From assembly GCA_031411995.1 (NCBI GenBank), contig JANOCD010000114.1:62001-126000 (forward strand): a stretch of DNA of 64,000 nucleotides. The letters are read 5' to 3'. How positions within the stretch are numbered: the first letter of the stretch is position 1; each line of letters begins with the position of its first letter. The notes under the pieces were generated by a model. The model was not told where the DNA came from, did no database searches, and saw only the letters and a list, made by a program, of their open reading frames with translations. The position numbers and the translations under genes are program-made. Source of the DNA: Rudanella sp031411995. Lineage in GTDB: Bacteria > Bacteroidota > Bacteroidia > Cytophagales > Spirosomataceae. Positions 16,606-24,868 of this stretch are shown piece after piece.

Positions 16606-18291
16606 ATGACGCTGACTGCCAACATTCTCGACCTGTTCGACCAACGTATCTATTACGGATCAATCCACATCGAAAATGGGCGCATTGCCCAGATTGAGCG
16701 AATGGGTAACGAGCGACCGGGTGCGCCCTATGTGCTGCCCGGCTTTGTGGATGCCCACGTTCACATCGAAAGTTCGCTGCTGACACCCGCCCAGTTTGCC
16801 CGTTTGGCCGTGGTGCATGGGACAGTAGCCACCGTGTCGGACCCGCACGAAATTGGCAACGTGCTGGGCGTGTCGGGGGTCGATTATATGATCGACGATG
16901 GTAATCGGGTTCCGTTTAAGTTTTGTTTTGGCGCACCTTCCTGCGTGCCGGCTACCCCGTTTGAAACGGCAGGAGCCACCATCAGCGTGCGCGACGTGCG
17001 CGATTTGCTCGGTCGGCGCGACATTGGCTATTTGGCCGAGATGATGAATTTTCCGGGCGTGCTGAACGAAGACCCCGACGTGATGGCCAAAATCGCCCTG
17101 GCCAAAGCCTACAACAAACCCATTGACGGCCACGCGCCGGGCTTGCGGGGCGATGATGCCCAACGCTACATCGACGCGGGCATGGAAACCGACCACGAAT
17201 GTTTCACCTATGAAGAAGCCCTCGACAAGGTTCAGCGGGGTATGAGCATCCTGATTCGGGAGGGTAGCGCAGCTCGCAACTTCGAGGCTTTGCACCCCCT
17301 GCTGACCTATTATTCGGACCGGGTCATGTTCTGTTCCGACGACAAACACCCGGACACGCTTGCTGAAGGCCACATTGATCAGTTGGTGGTGCGTGCCCTG
17401 TACAAAGGCCATAACATCTGGAACGTGTTGCGGGCGGCCTGCCTGAACCCCGTGATGCACTACCGATTGCCCGTTGGCCTGCTTCGCGAGGGCGACTCCG
17501 CCGACTTTATTATTATCAACGATCTGGATCGGTTTCGGGTAATGCATACCGTGATCAACGGGCAGGTGGTAGCCGAAAACGGCAAAACCCTAATCCCCGA
17601 CCTCCGCAGCGACCACCCCAACAATTTTCACTGCTCGCCCAAACAACCGTCCGATTTTGTGGTGCAGGCCGAGCCATGCGACACCATCCGCGTGATTGAA
17701 GCCCTCGACGGGCAACTCATCACCAACGAACTCCACCTCGAACCCACCATCCTTGATGGACAGTTTGTGGCCGACCCCACCCGCGATGTGCTCAAGCTCG
17801 TGGTCGTAAATCGCTATCAGGATGCCCCCCCGGCTGTGGCGTTCATCAAGAATTTCGGATTGAAACACGGTGCTCTTGCTTCCTCCGTCGGGCACGATTC
17901 GCACAACATCACTGCTGTTGGCTGCGACGACGAAAGCATTTGCCGGGCCGTGAACCTGGTAATCGAAGCGAAGGGAGGGCTTTCGGCAGTGAACAGTGAA
18001 CAGCTACCATCTGTAACTGTTGCGGTTCCCCGCCGGGACTGTTCGCTGCTCACTGCTCACTGTTTGCCCCTCCCCGTGGCAGGCCTGATGACCGACACTG
18101 ACGGATATGAAGTCGCTAGTAAATATACTCAGATTGACCAGTTCGCTAAAAATGAGCTGGGTAGCGTTTTGGCGGCTCCATTCATGACGCTTTCGTTTAT
18201 GGCTTTACTGGTGATCCCTACATTAAAATTGAGTGATAAGGGACTATTTGACGGTAAACGGTTCTGTTTTACCAGAATATCTATGGCCTAG
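16606..18291 (+). CDS. ade: Adenine deaminase
   Basis: 561-residue metal-dependent amidohydrolase that converts adenine to hypoxanthine and ammonia for purine salvage. It has the metal motif GFVDAHVHIESSLLTPAQF, SDPHEIGNVLG, PIDGHAPGL, the CSDDKHPDTLAEGH active-site strand and the family C-terminus with PLPVAGLMTDTDGYEV. Start is the ATG at 16606, downstream of a good promoter. Unusual: the segment between GGLSAV and LPLPVAGLM is about 15-20 residues longer than expected and is encoded by a palindromic repeat at 17986-18067, apparently an in-frame insertion in a loop near the C-terminus. The frame is intact. Confidence 0.93.
   Translation: MTLTANILDLFDQRIYYGSIHIENGRIAQIERMGNERPGAPYVLPGFVDAHVHIESSLLTPAQFARLAVVHGTVATVSDPHEIGNVLGVSGVDYMIDDGNRVPFKFCFGAPSCVPATPFETAGATISVRDVRDLLGRRDIGYLAEMMNFPGVLNEDPDVMAKIALAKAYNKPIDGHAPGLRGDDAQRYIDAGMETDHECFTYEEALDKVQRGMSILIREGSAARNFEALHPLLTYYSDRVMFCSDDKHPDTLAEGHIDQLVVRALYKGHNIWNVLRAACLNPVMHYRLPVGLLREGDSADFIIINDLDRFRVMHTVINGQVVAENGKTLIPDLRSDHPNNFHCSPKQPSDFVVQAEPCDTIRVIEALDGQLITNELHLEPTILDGQFVADPTRDVLKLVVVNRYQDAPPAVAFIKNFGLKHGALASSVGHDSHNITAVGCDDESICRAVNLVIEAKGGLSAVNSEQLPSVTVAVPRRDCSLLTAHCLPLPVAGLMTDTDGYEVASKYTQIDQFAKNELGSVLAAPFMTLSFMALLVIPTLKLSDKGLFDGKRFCFTRISMA
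17986..18067. repeat. Palindromic repeat inserted in frame in adenine deaminase gene
   Basis: Left arm about 17986-18004 is built of two CAGTGAA units; right arm about 18042-18067 is its inverted counterpart built of CTCACTG units. Over 19 bp the arms differ at two places. The element is translated as NSEQLPSVTVAVPRRD plus CSLLTAHC within the C-terminal part of the enzyme, where relatives have only a short linker. Seen: the inverted repeat and the open frame. Inferred: insertion of a mobile palindromic element. Confidence 0.75.
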
Positions 18292-18395
18292 CAAGAAATT
18301 TTGCAAATTTTTAACTGGTTTCCTTGTATTCTTCAAAACATTATGGTTAAGTTTACACGATTTCCTACAAAGCTCCAACCCCCTATTACTCAAAT

Positions 18396-18980
18396 ATGGC
18401 TCGCAATCGCAACCAGTCCGGTCAGGACGAAGAGCAGATGTGGAACCAGTTTCGTAGCGGCAACGAAACGGCTTTCGCCCAGTTGTACAAAGACTATGCT
18501 CAAGTGCTCTATCATTACTGCACACACTTTGCCCAGGATAGGCCGCTGATTAAGGATTGCATTCACGACTTGTTCGTGGAACTATGGAAACACCGGGCCA
18601 ACATCGGACCAACAACCTCGGTTCGGTATTACCTGATGGCTTCCATAAAACGGAAGCTGGTACGGCACCTTACCGCCGAACAGAAAATTAGCAGTCAGGA
18701 AGATGTTCAAACCGATCTCCTGCCCGGCTGCGACCCCTCCTACGAAGCCACAGTGATTGCTCAGGAAGAAGAAGTCTTCGTGAATGACTGCCTCCACAAA
18801 GCCATCGAACGCCTACCCCGCCGTCAGCGCGAGGCCGTTTATCTCCGCTTCTATCAGAACATGAGCAACGAGGAAATCTCGACCATGATGCAGATAAACA
18901 TCCAGTCTGTTTACAATCTTATTTTTGGTGCCTTAAGTAATTTGAAGAAACATGTTACGCTTGACCGTGTCCGCTTATAA
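18396..18980 (+). CDS. ECF-type RNA polymerase sigma factor
   Basis: 194 residues. Region 2 (QLYKDYAQVLYHYCTHF, then DLFVELWKHR) and region 4 (LPRRQREAVYLRFYQNMSNE) are plain, so this is a sigma-70 family, extracytoplasmic-type factor of the RpoE/FecI-like group common in Bacteroidota. No anti-sigma gene follows: the next gene is convergent. A terminator ends the transcript 41 bp after the stop. Regulon unknown. An internal ATG at residue 15 would keep both domains. Confidence 0.88.
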   Translation: MARNRNQSGQDEEQMWNQFRSGNETAFAQLYKDYAQVLYHYCTHFAQDRPLIKDCIHDLFVELWKHRANIGPTTSVRYYLMASIKRKLVRHLTAEQKISSQEDVQTDLLPGCDPSYEATVIAQEEEVFVNDCLHKAIERLPRRQREAVYLRFYQNMSNEEISTMMQINIQSVYNLIFGALSNLKKHVTLDRVRL

Positions 18981-19020
18981 CTGATTATCTCCTAAACTCC
19001 TGTTAACATTCTGAATACTG

Positions 19021-19049
19021 AAAAGCCCGGCCAATTGGTCGGGCTTTTT
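19021..19049 (+). terminator. Rho-independent terminator after sigma factor gene
   Basis: Near-perfect palindrome with stem AAAAGCCCG / CGGGCTTTT (19021-19029 with 19040-19048) enclosing CCAATTGG, followed by a T-run. Because it is symmetrical it can also work on the minus strand. Confidence 0.85.
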
Positions 19050-19062
19050 GCTGTATAAGTAA

Positions 19063-19117
19063 GGTTGATTTGTAATCTGCTGTGGTACGTTTTTTCATAG
19101 CAGATTACAAATCAACC
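19063..19117. repeat. 19-bp perfect inverted repeat between convergent genes
   Basis: Arms 19063-19081 and 19099-19117 are perfect complements (GGTTGATTTGTAATCTGCT and its inverse) with a 17-nt T-rich loop. It ends 8 bp from the stop of the convergent carboxylesterase gene. It may be a second terminator, serving the minus strand, or a dispersed repeat placed at a gene border like others in the window. Confidence 0.75.
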
Positions 19118-19125
19118 AAACAATC

Positions 19126-20754
19126 TTATTTAAACTGCTGATCCAGAAAGAGATAGCGTTCGCGTTTGCTTTCAGGTTCGGCGCGGGTGTTCACGTCGAT
19201 GTGCATCACCTGAACCGGAGCGTTGGCCGTTACGATTGGCCAGTTGGGCATGCCGGGGGCGTTAGGATTGCCCGTCTTAATAAAATTGGCGAAGTAACCC
19301 TGCATCGTTTCAGATACCCGGTAGTCGTCCTGCACCCAGGCATAGACCCGGTTGGAGGCTAAGTTGCCCATTGCATATTCGATCTCGGCAGAGTGAACCG
19401 CTCCTTTTGGGATTGGTGCCTTCGGTGCGTTGCTGTCCCGAATAACACCACCTGCCATTCCTGCCGTAGCATTACCCATTTCGGGGCGCATTGCCGGGCG
19501 TGGACGCGAATAATAATACCGATAAACGGGTTGACCTCCCCCAGTTTTCACGTGCATATCCATCCATTTCCAAGTACTGAACCCAATGAACCGATCACCG
19601 GCCAAATCGGTGGCTGCCTGCGTGATTTCGGCTTCGGTTTGACCCGCATACAGTTTCATCGCATCCTCGGCGCGGTCGCCGTACATTTTTTTCAACGCTT
19701 TAGCGTAATTTTCAGCAGTAGGTGGCTCGGCACCCAGCACAGACCGGCTGTTATTTTCTTCGGAATTCCAGCCTGCCATCAGCGGCACTTTTGCCTGTTC
19801 GCCAGCGGCAAACGTGGCCACGGGCGATTTGGTCAGAAAATATCCGTCGATCACGACGCTGAATCGGGGTGTTCCGGGTTTGGCCGTTGCTTCGAGGAGT
19901 TTCTCGCCAGACATGGCCCGAAGTTCCGCCAGCGACTTGGCCTCAACCGAAGCAGCAAACGTTTCGCCTGATTTCTCGGCATCGGCCAACGCGGTCGGAG
20001 TCAGCGTACCTAACAGCGAACCGCTTTCGCCAATGGCCCGCGCAAACAACCCTTTGGAACCCGGCGATACCATCTGCGCACTCACCGAGGTTGATCCCGC
20101 CGATTCGCCGGCAATAGTCACTTTGGCAGGGTCGCCCCCGAAGGCCGCAATGTTTTGTTTCACCCACCGCAAAGCCGCCTGCTGATCCATCAGGCCATAA
20201 TTACCTGACGCTTTCTGGGGTGATTCCTTCGTCAGTTCGGGGTGGGCCATGAACCCAAACAAGCCCAGCCGGTAGTTGACCGTTATGGCCACAATACCGC
20301 GACGGGCCATGCTTTCGCCGTCATAGCGCGGCTCCGACCCGTCGCCAGCCATATAACCGCCCCCATAGAAATAAACCAGAACGGGCAGCTTCTCTTTGGC
20401 CGATTTAGCGGGTGTCCAGACGTTCAGATACAAACAATCTTCGCTCACCCCATCCGACCGGAAGTTCATATCCCCGAAAATAGCCCGTTGCATGGCGCGT
20501 GGCCCAAATTTGTCGGCTTTGCGAACGCCCGTCCAGTTTTTAGCGGGCTGTGGTTCGCGCCAGCGTAGGTCGCCCACGGGCGGTGCCGCAAAGGGAACAC
20601 CCTTAAATTCCCGGATGTCGTTTGCATTGGTAATGCCTTCGAGGGTGCCATTAGTCACCTGAGCGCGGGGCTGGGCCGCCGACAAATCCTTTTGGGCAAC
20701 GCTCCAGTGCGACAGGCTGAGGGCGACACCGATAATCAATAAACTGATTTTCAT
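19126..20754 (-). CDS. Type B carboxylesterase
   Basis: 542-residue alpha/beta hydrolase with a signal peptide (MKISLLIIGVALSLSHWSVA, cut near VAQ). Oxyanion-hole segment YFYGGGYMAGD, catalytic Ser in GESAGSTSVSAQ, an acidic residue in GWNSEENNSRS and the His in GAVHSAEIEYAMGN all match the cholinesterase/carboxylesterase family. Likely hydrolyses carboxylic esters in the periplasm or outside the cell. Monocistronic: the neighbour upstream is divergent and the one downstream convergent. Substrate not predictable. Confidence 0.9.
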   Translation of the reverse strand: MKISLLIIGVALSLSHWSVAQKDLSAAQPRAQVTNGTLEGITNANDIREFKGVPFAAPPVGDLRWREPQPAKNWTGVRKADKFGPRAMQRAIFGDMNFRSDGVSEDCLYLNVWTPAKSAKEKLPVLVYFYGGGYMAGDGSEPRYDGESMARRGIVAITVNYRLGLFGFMAHPELTKESPQKASGNYGLMDQQAALRWVKQNIAAFGGDPAKVTIAGESAGSTSVSAQMVSPGSKGLFARAIGESGSLLGTLTPTALADAEKSGETFAASVEAKSLAELRAMSGEKLLEATAKPGTPRFSVVIDGYFLTKSPVATFAAGEQAKVPLMAGWNSEENNSRSVLGAEPPTAENYAKALKKMYGDRAEDAMKLYAGQTEAEITQAATDLAGDRFIGFSTWKWMDMHVKTGGGQPVYRYYYSRPRPAMRPEMGNATAGMAGGVIRDSNAPKAPIPKGAVHSAEIEYAMGNLASNRVYAWVQDDYRVSETMQGYFANFIKTGNPNAPGMPNWPIVTANAPVQVMHIDVNTRAEPESKRERYLFLDQQFK

Positions 20755-20863
20755 TGGGTAAGCGATTGGTTACGTGTTAGGTATTGAGAAATTTACGGTA
20801 GTGAATATAGGGGCAAAAGCCAAGGTGGGTTTGATCTTACCATACCTTAACGAAAGAGAGCAG

Positions 20864-20885
20864 TTGTTTTAATGTATTAGGTTTG
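20864..20885 (+). promoter_or_regulatory. Probable promoter of glycolate-oxidase-type operon
   Basis: TAGGTTTG at 20878-20885 fits TAnnTTTG; TTG at 20864-20866 lies slightly closer than usual. Start codon at 20961 leaves a leader of about 70 nt. Confidence 0.5.
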
Positions 20886-20960
20886 CAGAATCCCCAATAC
20901 CCCAATAGGTATAGCCACCACCCTGCCCTTCTTTTAGGTAGCTGACCTACTCCGAACCTG

Positions 20961-23762
20961 ATGCTGGATTCCATCTATAAAATTCTGCCCAAAGAACGTA
21001 TTAAAGACCGACTGATCGACCGCTATACTTATGCCAGCGATGCCAGTCATTTTTACCTGATTCCACAGGCCATTGTCCAGCCAATTTGTGTGGAAGAAAT
21101 CCAGCAACTGTTTGCCTTTTCACACGAACACAACATCCATATTACCTTTCGGGCGGGGGGAACAAGCCTATCGGGGCAGGGCGTGACCGATGGGATTCTG
21201 GTGGATTTGAGCAACTACTGGCGACGGGTTGTCCCTGAAAATGGGGGCGAAACGGTGCGGATTGAACCCGCCGTGATTGGGGCTAACGTCAACACTATAC
21301 TTAAACGATATGGCCGCAAAATTGGCCCGGACCCGGCTTCGATCAATGCCTGTATGATGGGCGGGATTCTGTCGAATAACTCCAGCGGCATGTGCTGCGG
21401 GGTGGTACAAAATGCGTATCACACCCTGAAACACATGACGTTTGTGTTGCCCAACGGCCTTGTTTTCAACACCGAAAAACCCGACGATTACCCCCGTTTT
21501 TTGCAAGAAGCCGCCCCTATTGCCGAGGGGCTTGTCCAACTCCGAAACGACGTTCGGAGCAACCCGGCCCTCGTGGAGCGCATCCGAAAAAAATACCGGC
21601 AAAAAAATACGGTCGGCTATGGGATGAATGCCTTCGTGGATTTTGAGCACCCGTTGGACATCCTGACGCACCTGATTATCGGTGGCGAAGGCACCCTCGC
21701 GTTCATTGCCGAGGCTGTGCTGAACACCGTTCCCGATTTGCCCTGCAAACTCACGGCGATGCTCTATTTCGAGAATCCCGAAGTGGCCTGTAACGCCATT
21801 CCGGCCCTGATTTCGACGGGGGCAGCCGCGTTGGAATTCATGGATCGGGCTTCGTTGCGCTCCGTGGAGGAGATGCCGGGGGTTTCGCCAATCCTGAAAA
21901 CCTTATCCCCCGACGCTGCTGCCATCCTGTGCGAGTTTCAAGAGAACACCGACGCGGGGGTTTTGGGAAAATACGAAAAAGCCAAACCGACTTTTGCCGC
22001 CCTGCCCCTGATTGCCGAACCCCTGTTTACCCAAAATGCCGCCGAACAGGCCATGATGTGGAAAATCCGTAAGGGAATGTACCCCTCGGTGGCAGGGATG
22101 CGGGCCAAAGGCACCTCGGCCCTGATGGAAGATTTCACGTTTCCTGTTGAGCGGTTGGGCGAAGCGGTGGTGGATGTGCAACGGCTATTCGATAAGTACG
22201 AATACGAAAACGGGATCATTTTTGGCCACGCTAAAGACGGCAACCTGCATTTTGTGATCTCGCAATCCTACGCCACTAAAGTCGATATTGACCACTACGA
22301 AAAATTCAATGATGAGTTGTTCGATCTGGTGCTGAACAAGTACGACGGTGCCTTGAAAGGCGAACACAGCACGGGCCGGGCGGTGTCGGCCTATGTGGAA
22401 GCCGAATGGGGGACGGATGCCTACCAGATTATGAAAAAACTGAAGCAGTTGATCGACCCGACCAACCTGCTCAACCCCGGCATCATCATCACCGAAGACA
22501 AGTTCACGCACGTTCACAACCTGAAAGTGATGCCCATTATCGAGGAAGAAGTCGATAAATGCATCGAGTGTGGGTTTTGTGAGCAAAGCTGCCCCAGCCG
22601 CGACATAACCATGACCCCCCGCCGACGGATTGGGGTGCGCCGGGCCATTAAACGCCTGCATACTGCCGGGGACATGGCTACCCGTGATGCGTTACTGAAA
22701 GACTACACGTTCGATGGGTTGGCCACCTGCGCTACCGATGGGATGTGCGCTACCAACTGCCCCGTTGACATCAATACGGGCGATTTGGTAAAGCGGCTCC
22801 GGCGCGAAAACCATTCGCCGTTCCAGAACAAACTGGCTTTGACGGTTTCTAAAAACTTCGCTTCGTTAGAAACAGCTACCCAATTGGTACTGAAAACGGG
22901 TTTTGCTCTGAACGGATTGTTGGGCCAAAACTTCATGAAAAACCTGACAACAACGGGCCGAAAAATCGTTCCGGCAATGCCCCTTTGGTCAAATTATATG
23001 AGCAAACCGCCCCAGGCCGTTGCCGATAATGGAGCAACAACAGAAACCGCACAGCCGCCAATTGTCTATTTTTCGAGCTGCATTTCGCGAATGATGGGGG
23101 GCGATAGTATGGGTCATTTCATGTCGGTTTGCCAAAAAGCGGGAATTCCCGTTATTGTGCCAACGGATAGCAAGGGAACCTGTTGCGGGCAGATTTTTTC
23201 GTCGAAAGGGTTCACAGATGCCTACCAGTTTACGGCCAATGAAACCATCGAAAAACTGTTTGTTCAGTCGCAGGAAGGCAAATGGGCGGTGGTGATGGAC
23301 GTGACAAGCTGTACCCAAACCCTGAAATCGTGCCGCCCGGCTCTCACTGATGCCAACAAAACCCGGTTCGATGCGATGACGTTTTTAGATGCCATCGACT
23401 TTGCCGCCGACCGGCTGTTGCCCCTGTTAACGATCTCGAAACCCAAAGAATCCATTGTGTTTCACCCGGTTTGTTCGGCCCACAAAATGGGTCTGTTGCC
23501 CAAACTCCAGCGGATCGGCAAAGCCTGCGCCAAACAAGCCAACATCCCCGCGTTTGCGGGTTGTTGCGGCATGGGGGGCGACAAGGGATTTTATTACCCC
23601 GAACTGACCAAAGCCGCCACTAAAACCGAAGCCAGCGAGGTGAAACAAACCCAGTACGACGGGTATTACTCAACCTCCAAAACCTGCGAAATGGCCCTTT
23701 CCGAAGCCGTGGGTCAGCATTACGAATCAATCCTGAAACTATTAGACGAAGTAAGCGAATGA
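20961..23762 (+). CDS. FAD-linked oxidase / Fe-S fusion (glycolate or D-lactate type)
   Basis: 933 residues joining what are separate GlcD- and GlcF-like proteins in other bacteria. Residues about 1-500 are the PCMH-type FAD domain (RAGGTSLSGQGV; NNSSGMCCG) and FAD-oxidase C domain (GEHSTGRAV). Two 4Fe-4S motifs follow, with cysteines from C534 in CIECGFCEQSCPS and from about C590 in CATDGMCATNCPV. Two CCG domains close the protein (CCGQIFSSKGF, CCGMGGDKGF). It should oxidise a D-2-hydroxy acid and pass electrons to the quinone pool. The overlapping aminotransferase makes glycolate to glyoxylate attractive (inference), with D-lactate as the alternative. Confidence 0.88.
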   Translation: MLDSIYKILPKERIKDRLIDRYTYASDASHFYLIPQAIVQPICVEEIQQLFAFSHEHNIHITFRAGGTSLSGQGVTDGILVDLSNYWRRVVPENGGETVRIEPAVIGANVNTILKRYGRKIGPDPASINACMMGGILSNNSSGMCCGVVQNAYHTLKHMTFVLPNGLVFNTEKPDDYPRFLQEAAPIAEGLVQLRNDVRSNPALVERIRKKYRQKNTVGYGMNAFVDFEHPLDILTHLIIGGEGTLAFIAEAVLNTVPDLPCKLTAMLYFENPEVACNAIPALISTGAAALEFMDRASLRSVEEMPGVSPILKTLSPDAAAILCEFQENTDAGVLGKYEKAKPTFAALPLIAEPLFTQNAAEQAMMWKIRKGMYPSVAGMRAKGTSALMEDFTFPVERLGEAVVDVQRLFDKYEYENGIIFGHAKDGNLHFVISQSYATKVDIDHYEKFNDELFDLVLNKYDGALKGEHSTGRAVSAYVEAEWGTDAYQIMKKLKQLIDPTNLLNPGIIITEDKFTHVHNLKVMPIIEEEVDKCIECGFCEQSCPSRDITMTPRRRIGVRRAIKRLHTAGDMATRDALLKDYTFDGLATCATDGMCATNCPVDINTGDLVKRLRRENHSPFQNKLALTVSKNFASLETATQLVLKTGFALNGLLGQNFMKNLTTTGRKIVPAMPLWSNYMSKPPQAVADNGATTETAQPPIVYFSSCISRMMGGDSMGHFMSVCQKAGIPVIVPTDSKGTCCGQIFSSKGFTDAYQFTANETIEKLFVQSQEGKWAVVMDVTSCTQTLKSCRPALTDANKTRFDAMTFLDAIDFAADRLLPLLTISKPKESIVFHPVCSAHKMGLLPKLQRIGKACAKQANIPAFAGCCGMGGDKGFYYPELTKAATKTEASEVKQTQYDGYYSTSKTCEMALSEAVGQHYESILKLLDEVSE

Positions 23763-24868
23763 CGTATCCGTTTAACCCACCCACCCGCGTCCTGATGGGG
23801 CCGGGGCCATCCGATGCCCACCCCCGCGTGTTGCGGGCCATGTCAAGCCCGTTAATTGGCCACCTCGATCCTGAATTTGTTCGGATGATGGACGAGATAA
23901 AAAGCATGGTGCAGCAAACGTTTCTGACCCAAAACGCGCTCACGTTCGTGGTGTCGGCCCCGGCGAGCGCGGGCATGGAAACCTGCCTTGTTAATTTGCT
24001 GGAACCCGGCGACGAGTGCATCATTTGCGTGAACGGCGTTTTCGGCGGTCGCATGGTCGATATTGCCCAACGCTGCGGGGCCACCGTTCACCAGATCACC
24101 ACCGAATGGGGCAAGGTAACGGAGCCGGATCAGGTCAAAAAAGCCCTCGCGGAGCATCCAGGGGCCAAATTGCTCGCCATTGTCCATGCCGAAACCTCCA
24201 CGGGAGCGTTGCAGCCGCTCGAAGAAATCAGCCGATTGGTGCATGAGGCCGGGGCATTGCTGGTGGTCGATGCCGTGACTTCGTTTTGTGGAATGCCGCT
24301 GCGGGTGGACGACTGGAACATTGATGCCCTATATACCGGCACCCAAAAATGCCTGAGTGCTCCCCCCGGCCTGTCGCCGATCAGCTTTTCCGAAGCCGCT
24401 GTGAAGGTGCTGGATACCCGGAAAACAAAGGTGCAAAGTTGGTTTTTAGACCTCACAATGGTCAAAAATTATTGGGCGGGAGCCAAACGGGCCTACCACC
24501 ACACGGCCCCGGTTTCGTCGGTTTTTGCGTTGCACGAAGCCCTCAACGTCGTGTTGGAAGAAGGACTGGAAGCGCGATGGGCCAGGCATCAGGAAGTCCA
24601 TCAACACCTGCGCACGCAGTTGGAGAAACGGGGGTTCCGCTTTTTAGTGGATGCCGCGCACCGCTTGCCCAACCTGAACGCGGTTTTCCTGCCCGAAGGC
24701 GTGGACGAAGCCCCGCTACGCAGTCAATTGTTGGAACAGTTCAATATTGAAGTGGGCGGTGGTTTGGGTGCGTTCGCCGGGAAACTCTGGCGCGTGGGCA
24801 TCATGGGCGAAAGCGCGACCAAAAATCATGTCAATGTGCTGACGAGCGCGTTGGATGAGTTAATGTAG
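23759..24868 (+). CDS. Class V aminotransferase (alanine/serine-glyoxylate type)
   Basis: 369-residue PLP enzyme. It begins with the family hallmark VLMGPGPSDAHPRVLRAM, has ETSTGALQPLE and DAVTSFCGMP, and places the Schiff-base Lys at about K197 in YTGTQKCLSAPPG. Members move amino groups between alanine or serine and glyoxylate or pyruvate. Start overlaps the oxidase stop by 4 bp (ATGA), so the pair is translationally coupled, suggesting glyoxylate made by the oxidase is turned into glycine. The last 38 bp overlap the convergent metX gene. Confidence 0.88.
   Translation: MTYPFNPPTRVLMGPGPSDAHPRVLRAMSSPLIGHLDPEFVRMMDEIKSMVQQTFLTQNALTFVVSAPASAGMETCLVNLLEPGDECIICVNGVFGGRMVDIAQRCGATVHQITTEWGKVTEPDQVKKALAEHPGAKLLAIVHAETSTGALQPLEEISRLVHEAGALLVVDAVTSFCGMPLRVDDWNIDALYTGTQKCLSAPPGLSPISFSEAAVKVLDTRKTKVQSWFLDLTMVKNYWAGAKRAYHHTAPVSSVFALHEALNVVLEEGLEARWARHQEVHQHLRTQLEKRGFRFLVDAAHRLPNLNAVFLPEGVDEAPLRSQLLEQFNIEVGGGLGAFAGKLWRVGIMGESATKNHVNVLTSALDELM

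Noticed and set aside
16660..17547. 295-codon open frame antisense to adenine deaminase
   Set aside because: Rich in His, Val and Gly from the codon pattern of the opposite strand, with no motif. The sense gene has clear catalytic motifs and a promoter.
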